Below, in pieces: positions 25,903 through 34,233 of a DNA stretch of 64,000 nucleotides. Origin of the DNA: Acholeplasma laidlawii_A (GTDB taxonomy: Bacteria > Bacillota_I > Bacilli_A > Acholeplasmatales > Acholeplasmataceae). The notes under the pieces were generated by a model. That model searched no databases. It saw only the letters and a program-made list of their open reading frames with translations, and was not told the origin of the DNA. The DNA is taken from assembly GCF_030166555.2 (NCBI RefSeq), contig NZ_CP126461.2, one strand, 5' to 3'. Every line of letters starts with the position of its first letter. The stretch's first letter is position 1. A program made the translations under genes and the position numbers.

Positions 25903-27621
25903 TTAGTCAAATTTGATGTTATCGATATTGACTGTACCATTAAGTACTTCAATTTTTATTTGTACATTTGATTTATCTATTAATATTTCATAATACATAA
26001 AGTCTTCTGTTAGGCCGGATACAGTATCTAGTAATTCAAAAGTAGATGTTTCATCATTCATATAATAGATATTGATGACACTTTCAAATGTAAAGTACCC
26101 ATTTGATCCAAATAATCTTGCATCAAAGGATAAAGTATCTACATGGATAAATGCTTCCACATTATACATATAAGCACTTTCAGTACTCATATAGTGTGTA
26201 CTAAGCCCTCTGAATCTTGCAACGACATTACCATGTACTTCACTATCCATATATGCTAGTTCTTTATCACCATGCATATTTAGTGTATGTACTTCTTTCA
26301 TCATAAAATCAATACCACCGATGTTTCTTACTTGTTCTGTATAATCAAAAGCATTTGATGCAGATTCAAAATCAATCAAAACAGGTTCTGTTTCTGAAAT
26401 ATCTCCTGATTTATTGGTTATCCATAAAATATTATCAAGTGTTAAACGGTGTCCACTACTTACCTCAATAGAAAGACTGTAAGTCCCTGTGATGTTTAGG
26501 TTATCTATACTAAAAGTTGTACCTTTATTTGCTTCATCATCATCTTTAAATTTAAAGGATTCTATGAGTTCACCATTAATAAACAATTTAATAACTACAT
26601 TGATTGCTTTATCTTTACCATTAACTTGTGGGTATGTAGATTTAGGTGAAAATGGTAGCCTTGCATCAAAAGATATACTTTGTATCCCGTCATGGATTTG
26701 TGCTGCATAAATGCGTCCCATACCTGCATCAGTATAGATATTACCAAAACCTCCAATGGTTATGGCATTACCACCTTTAGTCATTCCTAAGTCAATACGT
26801 GCATTCACCAGTTCCCAAAGTACATAGGTTTCTCCAATATAATCATAATCCATGTACTCACTAGAGTTTTGTCCACTGTCTTTAATTGCTTGAAGTGATT
26901 CAAAGTTTTCTCTAAGTGTGTCATTAGAATCAAGTATGATTCTTTCCCATACTGCTTTAAGATACACATCATGTGCAGGCATTGTATCTGGAAGTTCTTT
27001 ATCCCAACCTATAAATATATAACCTGGTTTTGTAGGTTCTAATGGTGCATAGATGTTTTCTTCATATGCTAGAACTATAGGGTCAATCTTGCTACCACCA
27101 CCTGTATCAAATGTTACTGTATAAGATTCTTTAGTCCAGATTGCTTTGACGTTAAGTCCGTTTAACGGCATCATATCTGGTAATGTAATATCCCAACCAC
27201 CAAAAATATAACCTTCTTTAGTTGGCACTTCTATTTCAGGTAACCCCTCTAAATAAGGAAGTGTTAGTGGATCTATACTACTACCACCATCTGTATCAAA
27301 TGTAATCGTATAGCTATTTGGTTCCCAAGTTGCTTTTAAAGTGACATGATGTGCCGGCATGATGGTTGGCATACTTGGTTCCCATCCAATAAAGATGTAG
27401 CCATCTTTAGTTGGTGGTGTTAGTTCTAGTTCAATTTTATCTCCTACTTTAAATGTTGCTGTATCAATATTTGATCCCCCATCGGTATCAAACATTAATG
27501 TGTAACTTAATGGAGTATCTATGTGATCACTAGGATTCGTATTCGTATCACATGCCATTAAAAAAAGCACCATGGTTAGTAGAAAGACACCAAAAATGCT
27601 TGTTTTAAATTTTTTGTTCAT
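25903..27621 (-). CDS. lipoprotein with three InlB-type B-repeats
   Basis: 572-residue surface lipoprotein. Signal peptide with lipobox ending FLMAC at ~20-24. Residues ~45-240 hold three B-repeats of the Listeria/Bacteroides (Flg_new) type, each with DTDGGS or DTGGGS, a TKDGYIFIGW-like turn and a closing LKATW. The C-terminal ~330 residues contain two related beta-rich segments (around 245-410 and 415-572) that read like jelly-roll carbohydrate-binding modules (IDNILW and IDNIKFD ends). Likely surface adhesion or ligand binding; function not proven. Own ribosome site GAGGGGC. Confidence 0.8.
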   Translation of the reverse strand: MNKKFKTSIFGVFLLTMVLFLMACDTNTNPSDHIDTPLSYTLMFDTDGGSNIDTATFKVGDKIELELTPPTKDGYIFIGWEPSMPTIMPAHHVTLKATWEPNSYTITFDTDGGSSIDPLTLPYLEGLPEIEVPTKEGYIFGGWDITLPDMMPLNGLNVKAIWTKESYTVTFDTGGGSKIDPIVLAYEENIYAPLEPTKPGYIFIGWDKELPDTMPAHDVYLKAVWERIILDSNDTLRENFESLQAIKDSGQNSSEYMDYDYIGETYVLWELVNARIDLGMTKGGNAITIGGFGNIYTDAGMGRIYAAQIHDGIQSISFDARLPFSPKSTYPQVNGKDKAINVVIKLFINGELIESFKFKDDDEANKGTTFSIDNLNITGTYSLSIEVSSGHRLTLDNILWITNKSGDISETEPVLIDFESASNAFDYTEQVRNIGGIDFMMKEVHTLNMHGDKELAYMDSEVHGNVVARFRGLSTHYMSTESAYMYNVEAFIHVDTLSFDARLFGSNGYFTFESVINIYYMNDETSTFELLDTVSGLTEDFMYYEILIDKSNVQIKIEVLNGTVNIDNIKFD

Positions 27622-27689
27622 AATGTTATTGCCCCTCGCTTATGTTTTATGTATGAGTTATTATAACATTAATGATATAAATTTTTAAA

Positions 27690-28880
27690 TTAATCTTTGT
27701 ACTTTAGAAGATGACCCATTTTCTTTTGTTTAGTTCTTAGATACTCTTCGTTTTTTTCATTATGGTTTAAAATAATCGGTTCTCTTGAAGTAATCTCCAA
27801 GCCATAACCAGATAACCCAGATATTTTAAGTGGGTTATTCGTCATTAATCTTATTTTACCCACACCTAAATCTTTAAGAATTTGAGCACCAATACCGTAA
27901 TCTCTTAGGTCTTCTTCAAAACCTAATGCGATGTTATCTTCTACAGTATCCATACCTAAATCTTGTAAGTGATATGCTTTAATCTTATTGATTAAACCAA
28001 TACCACGCCCTTCTTGTCTCATATAAAGTAGTACACCTTTGCCTGCTTTTTCAATATTATCTAAGGCAGCTTGAAGTTGTTCACCACAATCACATTTTAG
28101 TGAACCAAAAGCATCACCTGTTAAACATTCAGAGTGTACACGTACTAATACTTCTTCACCAGGTTTAATATCACCTTTAACTAAGGCAACATGGTGTTCA
28201 CCACTAATGGCATTTTCAAAGCCAACCATTCTAAACTCACCATGTTTTGTAGGAAGTTTAGCTTCAGCTGCTTTTTTAATTAAACTTTCTGTCATTTGAC
28301 GGTATCTAATAATGGATTCTACAGAAACGATTGGTAGTGCGTGTTTTGTAGCAAATGCTATAATCTCATCCATCTTCATTGGTTGTTTATCATTATTTAA
28401 TAATAGTGATAACACACCAACTGGTTTAAGATTAGCTAGTTCAGACAAATCTACGATAGCTTCAGGATGCGCAACTCTTTTTAATGTACCTCCTAATCTT
28501 GTAATCAAAGGGAACACAACACCATTATTAAAGTATTCAACTTTTTTCTTATTTAATATAGATTGGATGGTTGCCAGAATATTGGATGGATCATCTTTAA
28601 GCGTGTCAGTTAATGAAATAGTAGTATCTTTAAAAGCATGCATAGACCCAACTACTTCATATACTGGATCAATGTTTAAACCTTCATAATATTGTTTACT
28701 TGCAGCAACATATATATATTTATCACCATACTCTTTTAAAAAACTGATATTATTTAAGTTTAATTTTTCTGCATTAAAAATCAAACTCCCCGTATTTTGT
28801 AAATCATGATCATCTACAACAATGACAGGTTTACTCATCTTGATTGCTTCAATGATGGATTGTACAGTATTAAATTCCAT
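27690..28880 (-). CDS. ribA: RibBA-like protein: degenerate DHBP synthase domain, intact GTP cyclohydrolase II domain
   Basis: 396 residues. The C-terminal half (~205-396) is a canonical GTP cyclohydrolase II: zinc cysteines in SECLTGDAFGSLKCDCG, and RQEGRGIGL and DYGIGAQIL follow. The N-terminal half has the DHBP synthase layout but lacks its active-site residues: DDHDLQNTGSL replaces the DDEDRENEGD motif, NNGVVFPL replaces RPGHVFPL, and AHPEA replaces GHTEA. The RibB activity is therefore probably lost. No other riboflavin genes are nearby and no FMN riboswitch was found. Ribosome site GGGAGATG. Confidence 0.85.
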   Translation of the reverse strand: MEFNTVQSIIEAIKMSKPVIVVDDHDLQNTGSLIFNAEKLNLNNISFLKEYGDKYIYVAASKQYYEGLNIDPVYEVVGSMHAFKDTTISLTDTLKDDPSNILATIQSILNKKKVEYFNNGVVFPLITRLGGTLKRVAHPEAIVDLSELANLKPVGVLSLLLNNDKQPMKMDEIIAFATKHALPIVSVESIIRYRQMTESLIKKAAEAKLPTKHGEFRMVGFENAISGEHHVALVKGDIKPGEEVLVRVHSECLTGDAFGSLKCDCGEQLQAALDNIEKAGKGVLLYMRQEGRGIGLINKIKAYHLQDLGMDTVEDNIALGFEEDLRDYGIGAQILKDLGVGKIRLMTNNPLKISGLSGYGLEITSREPIILNHNEKNEEYLRTKQKKMGHLLKYKD

Positions 28881-29095
28881 GTTAAATTCATCTCCCTTTA
28901 TTAGAAGTCACTTTCTTATAGGATCTTCTCTTTTTTTGTTTTGTAACTTATTTTACAATGTAAGTTTCTATTTCATATAAAATATACTTCTATACCTAGA
29001 AGTTTAACATAAAGTGTATTTTATTGTAGGAAATATTACATAAATTTGAGTAAAGCATAGTTAAAAAGTTTTACAAAAACCACCGAACTTAAGGG

Positions 29096-29512
29096 CTATT
29101 TATAACTTTCTGCATACTTCTTGAAATTATCTAAAATTGCTTGCCAACCTTTTTGTTGATGCTCAATTGAAAATTCATCTTCAGCATCTACAGTAAGCCT
29201 AACAGTAACAAAACCTCTATGTTTAATAAAATTCACTTCGATTTGCCTTTTATCGGTTAAATGATAATGAATTGACTGATGATGTATGATCGAATCGTAT
29301 GTACCCATAAAATTAAACCCCATCGATTCGTCCTTAGCTTCCATGCGGTAGTTAAATGCGCCACCTTCTACAAAATTTGATTTACCCTCTGTGACATGCC
29401 AATCATCACTGGCAAAGCTCCATTTTATAACGTGTTTTGCATCATTATAAGTTTCCCAAACTACATCCATGTTTTGATGTATATCTGCTGTGATAACAAA
29501 TTTTTTCATCAT
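29096..29512 (-). CDS. SRPBCC / AHSA1-type protein
   Basis: About 138 residues of the START/SRPBCC fold in the AHSA1 group. Family-like features are the start (ITADIHQNMDVVWETYNDAKH), the tryptophan-rich W-S-F stretch and the closing GWQAILDNFKKYAES helix. Binds hydrophobic ligands or acts as a cochaperone-like protein in other bacteria; its role here is unknown. The ATG at 29512 is favoured by AAGGAG 10 bases upstream; an earlier ATG at 29521 is too close to it. Confidence 0.75.
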   Translation of the reverse strand: MMKKFVITADIHQNMDVVWETYNDAKHVIKWSFASDDWHVTEGKSNFVEGGAFNYRMEAKDESMGFNFMGTYDSIIHHQSIHYHLTDKRQIEVNFIKHRGFVTVRLTVDAEDEFSIEHQQKGWQAILDNFKKYAESYK

Positions 29513-29620
29513 AGAAATCATTCTCCTTATACTACATTATATGCCTGTTTTTAGGACAATGTAATTTATATGCTTACGAGAAACTTATAATTTATACCAT
29601 TTTTTTACTTTTATTACGCT

Positions 29621-29655
29621 TTATACTTTACTACGGTAGAGTAATAAAGTATAAT
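29621..29655 (+). promoter_or_regulatory. promoter with overlapping inverted repeat (candidate operator)
   Basis: A -35 box TTTACT (29627-29632) and -10 TATAAT (29650-29655) are 17 bases apart. The inverted repeat TTATACTTT (29621-29629) / AAAGTATAA (29646-29654), with an inner CTAC/GTAG, covers both boxes, as expected for a repressor site. The TrpR-type regulator encoded at 31868 in the same unit is a candidate ligand-responsive repressor; that link is inferred. Confidence 0.6.
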
Positions 29656-29689
29656 AGTTTTAAATTAAATTAGAAAATGAGGAAAACAC

Positions 29690-30478
29690 ATGAAAAAATT
29701 ATTTTTACTACTAAGTATCATACTTACTACAATCGTACTTACAGCTTGTAACGCAAACAACCTAACAGATTATGAATATATCGAAAAAAAGGGGAGTTTT
29801 ACTTTAGGTTACACAGACTTCCCACCAATGGGCTATTTAGATAATGGTACACCAAGTGGCTTTGACATAGAAATTGCAACATTAGTCTTTGAGCGCTTAG
29901 GTATTGAACTTAAATTCAAATATATTGATTGGGATGCAAAAGTTGTAGAACTTGATTCAAAGAGAATTGACGCAATTTGGAATGGTTTGACAATCACGGA
30001 TGAAAGAAAACTAGAAATGACCTTTTCTAAACCATATTTTGATAACAATCTAATTATCATTTCAAAAGAAGGGTCTAATATTGATACCATAAGTGATCTA
30101 AATGATAAAAATATCGGTTTAGAATTAGGTTCATCTGCAGATTTAAGTGTTGGTAAAAATGAGAACATTTTAAGCATTAGTAAAGAAGTTAAAAAATATA
30201 GTACATCTTCTGATGCAATTCTGGCGCTTAATGCTGGTTTAGTAGATGCAGTGATTGTAGATGAAATCTATGCACGTTATGTTGTCTTAAAAGATACTAC
30301 AAACGCCTATACAATGAGTTCAGAGATAATTGGTACTGAACAGTACGGCATTGGCTTTAGATTAGGTGATGAAACACTTAAAACTAAAATAGATGAGGCA
30401 CTTGATGCATTATTTGAAGAAGGGTTAATAGAACCTATTTCTATAAAGTATTTTGGTGTAAACTTATTTGTTAGATAA
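29690..30478 (+). CDS. polar amino acid ABC transporter substrate-binding lipoprotein
   Basis: 262 residues, SBP family 3. Signal peptide with lipobox ending LTAC at ~20. Family stretches: FTLGYTDFPPMGYLDNGTPSG, SGFDIEIATLVFERLG and IDAIWNGLTITDERK. Binds a polar amino acid (glutamine or similar) at the cell surface for the permease and ATPase encoded next. The exact ligand cannot be told from sequence. Confidence 0.88.
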   Translation: MKKLFLLLSIILTTIVLTACNANNLTDYEYIEKKGSFTLGYTDFPPMGYLDNGTPSGFDIEIATLVFERLGIELKFKYIDWDAKVVELDSKRIDAIWNGLTITDERKLEMTFSKPYFDNNLIIISKEGSNIDTISDLNDKNIGLELGSSADLSVGKNENILSISKEVKKYSTSSDAILALNAGLVDAVIVDEIYARYVVLKDTTNAYTMSSEIIGTEQYGIGFRLGDETLKTKIDEALDALFEEGLIEPISIKYFGVNLFVR

Positions 30479-30480
30479 CC

Positions 30481-31137
30481 ATGGATTACTTTATAGATGT
30501 CTTAACCTATTTACTAGAAGGGTCTAAAATCACCCTTCTAGTATTTATCTTTACATTGTTATCTATCCCACTTGGTTTAATTTTTGCAGTCATACGTAAA
30601 ATTAGTATTCAACCGATTGTGAAGTTAATCGATTTATATACTTGGATTATTCGTGGTACACCACTACTTCTGCAATTATTTTTTGTAGTGTACGGTCTAC
30701 CTATATTGTTTGGACCTGCATTCTTGTTTGATGAACTTTATGGTGCAATATTTACCTTTATTATTAACTACACAGCTTACTTCATAGAAATATTTAGAGG
30801 TGGTATGAATGCTATCCATAAAGGGCAATATGATGCCTCAAAAGCAATCCACTTAAGTCCTTATCAAACCTATAGACACATCATACTTCCACAAACCTTA
30901 CATAAAACACTACCAAGTATTGGTAATGAACTCATTACACTTATAAAAGATACTGCACTTGTAAGTGCTGTGTCCATTTCTGATATCTTAAGAAACTCAC
31001 GTGAACTGGTGAATAGAGATTTTAGAGTGGAGTAATACATGGTTGCAGCAGTCATTTACTTATTGTTTACTTATGTGATTGTCATGTTGTTTAAGAAGCT
31101 TGAGACGAGACATAAGGCTTACTACGGAGAAAGATGA
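30481..31137 (+). pseudogene. amino acid ABC transporter permease, interrupted by an in-frame TAA at codon 185
   Basis: Read through, 218 codons, the normal size for HisM-family permeases. The EAA loop is intact (YDASKAIHLSPYQTYRHIILP). The frame stops after NRDFRVE at 31033-31035 (TAA) but continues YMVAAVIYLLFTYVIVML, which is the last membrane helix of the family, and then ends at TGA 31135-31137, two bases before the ATPase gene. GAA to TAA would explain it. The ATG at 31039 is only 3 bases after the stop, so reinitiation could make the last helix as a separate 32-residue peptide. Otherwise transport is probably lost. Confidence 0.75.
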
Positions 31138-31138
31138 T

Positions 31139-31843
31139 ATGTTATTAGAAGTTAAAAAATTAAATAAATCCTTTAACCAAACAAAGGCTGTAAATGATGT
31201 CTCTTTTAGTTTATCTAAGGGTGAAATACTTAGTATTATCGGTCCATCTGGTTCTGGTAAATCCACCTTATTAAAACTTATAGGCGGACTAGAAAGATTA
31301 GATAGTGGCGATATTTATATTAATAATATCCATATTGGTAGTGCCTCTAAAAAAGAAAAGAAAAAAGCCCAAGAACATATTGGATTTATCTTCCAAGATT
31401 TCGCTCTTTTTGATCATTTATCTATAAAAGATAATATAGGCTTAGCTTCTAAAGTTGTATATAAAAAGGATAAATCTTGGATAGATAGTGAAACAAATAG
31501 ACTACTTTCATTATTTGGATTAAGTGATAAGCGCTTAAATTATCCACTTACCTTATCTGGTGGAGAAAAACAAAGGATTGCGATTGCACGCGCGCTTATT
31601 ACAAAACCTTCTATACTTTTATTTGATGAACCTACATCAGCGTTAGACCAAGCATCTATCGGTGATCTAGTAGAAATCATAAAAGATCTTAAAAAAGAAG
31701 ACATTGGTATACTTATAGTTACTCATGACCTTAATTTCGCTAAACAAGTGTCTGATAGATTGCTTTTTATGCGAGATTCAAGTATCATTTTTAATAGGGA
31801 CATGGTGGATGTAAGAGACATTCACACGGTCTTTGACCTATAA
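31139..31843 (+). CDS. polar amino acid ABC transporter ATPase
   Basis: 234 residues. Walker A GPSGSGKST, signature LSGGEKQR, Walker B ILLFDEPTSALDQ and the H-loop VTHDLNFAKQ are all present. Energises the importer encoded upstream. Start at 31139 set by GGAGAAAGATGAT; an in-frame ATG further upstream lies inside the permease tail. Confidence 0.9.
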   Translation: MLLEVKKLNKSFNQTKAVNDVSFSLSKGEILSIIGPSGSGKSTLLKLIGGLERLDSGDIYINNIHIGSASKKEKKKAQEHIGFIFQDFALFDHLSIKDNIGLASKVVYKKDKSWIDSETNRLLSLFGLSDKRLNYPLTLSGGEKQRIAIARALITKPSILLFDEPTSALDQASIGDLVEIIKDLKKEDIGILIVTHDLNFAKQVSDRLLFMRDSSIIFNRDMVDVRDIHTVFDL

Positions 31844-31867
31844 TCTATTTAAAAAGGAGTGTCTTGT

Positions 31868-32152
31868 ATGTCTAAATTAAAAAGTGATGTAAATGATCTA
31901 TTATTTGAAAGTATTTTAAAACTAGAAACATTAGAGGATGCTTATGATTTTTTTGAGGATCTATTAACCATGAAAGAAATCGAAGCTATGTCACAAAGAA
32001 TATTAGCTGCAAAACGCCTTATAGAAGGAAAAACTTACGAACAAATCACAGAGGAAACTAAAATTAGTTCTACCACTCTAAGTAGAGTTTCTACTTGTGT
32101 CAGATATGGCACGGGTGGTTATAAAAAAGTTTTAAGTAAAACCTCTAAGTAA
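31868..32152 (+). CDS. YerC-type TrpR-family regulator
   Basis: 94 residues. The order of helices and the helix-turn-helix (TYEQITEETKISSTTLSRV) match the TrpR/YerC-YecD family, small DNA-binding proteins that sense aromatic amino acids or related ligands. Start at 31868 set by AAGGAG 8 bases before. It lies 16 bases after the importer ATPase stop. A candidate regulator of the importer's palindromic promoter. Confidence 0.82.
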   Translation: MSKLKSDVNDLLFESILKLETLEDAYDFFEDLLTMKEIEAMSQRILAAKRLIEGKTYEQITEETKISSTTLSRVSTCVRYGTGGYKKVLSKTSK

Positions 32153-32222
32153 AGTTAAAATATTAGTCGCTTATCATAATTATGTTACAATAGGTTTTAC
32201 ATAAAACTAAACATTAAGGAGA

Positions 32223-32247
32223 CCAGTAATATTTCATATATTATTGG
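32223..32247 (+). promoter_or_regulatory. hairpin next to the ispA ribosome site
   Basis: Stem CCAGTAATAT/ATATTATTGG with a short loop. Its 3' arm includes the GG of the Shine-Dalgarno TTGGAG (32244-32249), so the folded form would partly hide it. Confidence 0.35.
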
Positions 32248-32257
32248 AGTACATTTT

Positions 32258-33094
32258 ATGCCAACAATTGAAAACAGACTAAAAGCTTATATCGAAACAC
32301 TACCTGAAAGTAAATTAAAAGCGGCAATGGCCTATGCATTACTCGGTGGTGGTAAACGCATAAGACCTATGTTAGGGATGACCTTACTTGAAAGTAAAGG
32401 TGTTGATCCAACACCTTACATAGAAGCATTTTTAGCTGTTGAAATGATTCACACTTATTCGCTTATTCATGACGATCTTCCTGCAATGGATGATGATACA
32501 CTAAGACGTGGAAAACCAACTGTACATATTGCTTTTGACGAAGCTATAGCCATCCTAGCTGGTGATGCACTTCTAACAGATAGTTTTAGACTTGTTACTC
32601 AAAACAAATATCTAAGCGCTCTACAAAAAATTGAAATCATCGATATCATTTCTTCTAAAGCTGGTAGTACCGGTATGGTCTTTGGTCAAATCAAGGATAT
32701 TGAATCCGAAGATAAAATGATTACAATAGAAGATTTAAATTTAATGTATGAACTAAAAACAGCCAACCTCATTCAAGCAAGCCTCATGATAGCTGGCGTT
32801 ATTCTTTCAGATCATGATATAAAAAGTTATGAGGATTTAGGTTACTATATTGGACTTATTTTCCAAATTCAAGATGACATATTAGAATATACATTATCAC
32901 CTGAGGAATTTGGTAAATCTAAATCAGATGACATTAGAAATAAACCTACCTATGTGTCACTGCTTGGTTTAGATAAAGCCAATCAAGTACTAAATACATA
33001 TGTTGATACATTAAATACATTAATCGAGTCTCTCTCTATTAAAGATACTGTTATACATACTCAAATTAAACTATTATTAAATAGAAGAAAATAA
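32258..33094 (+). CDS. ispA: polyprenyl (farnesyl/geranyl) diphosphate synthase
   Basis: 278 residues. First aspartate-rich motif HDDLPAMDDD, second FQIQDDILE, and substrate-binding LGGGKRIRPML. Condenses isopentenyl diphosphate with an allylic diphosphate to chains of C10-C15 length, supplying carotenoid or undecaprenyl-type lipids. IspA rather than a longer-chain synthase is suggested by length and motif form. Ribosome site TTGGAG 8 bases upstream of the ATG. Confidence 0.88.
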   Translation: MPTIENRLKAYIETLPESKLKAAMAYALLGGGKRIRPMLGMTLLESKGVDPTPYIEAFLAVEMIHTYSLIHDDLPAMDDDTLRRGKPTVHIAFDEAIAILAGDALLTDSFRLVTQNKYLSALQKIEIIDIISSKAGSTGMVFGQIKDIESEDKMITIEDLNLMYELKTANLIQASLMIAGVILSDHDIKSYEDLGYYIGLIFQIQDDILEYTLSPEEFGKSKSDDIRNKPTYVSLLGLDKANQVLNTYVDTLNTLIESLSIKDTVIHTQIKLLLNRRK

Positions 33095-33096
33095 TA

Positions 33097-33131
33097 AAAA
33101 GAACTATCAAATTTATTGTGATAGTTCTTTT
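33097..33131. terminator. bidirectional terminator between ispA and the GGDEF gene
   Basis: Thirteen-pair stem AAAAGAACTATCA/TGATAGTTCTTTT with a nine-base loop, A-run before and T-run after. Ends both convergent transcripts. Confidence 0.85.
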
Positions 33132-34059
33132 ACTTTTGTTTACTCTGATACATCATTTGATCTACTCTGTTGATTAGTTGATCTATAGTTTCCTCAGGTT
33201 TATACTGAGATACACCCATACTAAGGACTACATATCCAATACTAGAGATTGGTGTTTTTTTAAATATATCTTGTATCCTACTAACAAGATTTAGAGCATC
33301 CTCTTGTCTAGTATTGGGTAGTACTAAGAAAAATTCGTCACCACCATATCTAAACGTAATATCTGCATCTCTTTTTGTTTGATTTATGAGATTAATGGTT
33401 TCAATTAAAACTTCATCTCCAACTAAGTGACCATAGGTGTCATTGATTGTTTTGAATCTATCTACATCAAACATTAATAGTGAAAAAGGTTTATCTAGGT
33501 ATTCATTCATATGCATTTGATGTTCTAATTCTTTAAATAACATACGACGATTTAGTGCATTAGTTAATGTATCTTGTTCGGCATATTTAGTTAGTTGTTC
33601 TTCTAGCTTTTTAGATTCTGTAATATTAAAGACAATACCTTCTAATTCAAGTGGTGTACCATCATTATCTCTTTTTGTGATAACACCTCTATCATAGTAC
33701 CAAAGATAGTATCCATCACGGTGTTTAATGCGGTATTCCACTTCATAAGCATCAGTTTTTCCTATTAGATGTTGTCTCATATTATCCATCACACGATCAT
33801 AATCATCAGGATGCAACTTACTGGTGAAAAACTCAAAACCTATTTGACCAATCTCTTCTGCTTCATAACCAATGGTACTTGCTTTAAGTTCATTGAAAAA
33901 CACTTTATTCTCAGCATAAAGCCATTTCCATTGACCTAAATTACCTGCCCACTTTAAGTTAATACTTAATTGATGTTCTTTTTGTTGGAGTGCTTTTTCT
34001 AAAGTGAGCACATAATCTATGAGTTCTTCTTTTGAATACTTGCTTAGTTTTTTATCCAT
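33130..34059 (-). CDS. PAS-GGDEF diguanylate cyclase
   Basis: 309 residues without membrane helices. A PAS domain (~40-150) is joined to a GGDEF domain (~160-309). The active site is intact: GGDEF at 239-243, DVDRFKTINDTYGH before it. A product-inhibition I-site RxxD is present as R230-D-A-D233, five residues ahead of GGDEF. It should make cyclic di-GMP from GTP in response to a PAS-sensed signal. No EAL or HD-GYP phosphodiesterase lies in the window. Ribosome site AAAGGA. Confidence 0.88.
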   Translation of the reverse strand: MDKKLSKYSKEELIDYVLTLEKALQQKEHQLSINLKWAGNLGQWKWLYAENKVFFNELKASTIGYEAEEIGQIGFEFFTSKLHPDDYDRVMDNMRQHLIGKTDAYEVEYRIKHRDGYYLWYYDRGVITKRDNDGTPLELEGIVFNITESKKLEEQLTKYAEQDTLTNALNRRMLFKELEHQMHMNEYLDKPFSLLMFDVDRFKTINDTYGHLVGDEVLIETINLINQTKRDADITFRYGGDEFFLVLPNTRQEDALNLVSRIQDIFKKTPISSIGYVVLSMGVSQYKPEETIDQLINRVDQMMYQSKQK

Positions 34060-34233
34060 AGAAATCCTTTCTATAAAAAGTTAAATACTTTAAAGACATA
34101 TACAGTTTATATATTCTAATTATATACCTCTTCCAACAGGCATAATCTCTTAATGACTTATAGAAGTTACTTAAAAATCTTTCTAATAAGTTTTTCCTTA
34201 GCTTTTGTATAAGGTGGATATACAATTGGTAAA

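Noticed and set aside
28881..29095. FMN riboswitch in front of ribA
   Set aside because: The conserved FMN-element core was looked for and not seen; only short weak stems are present.
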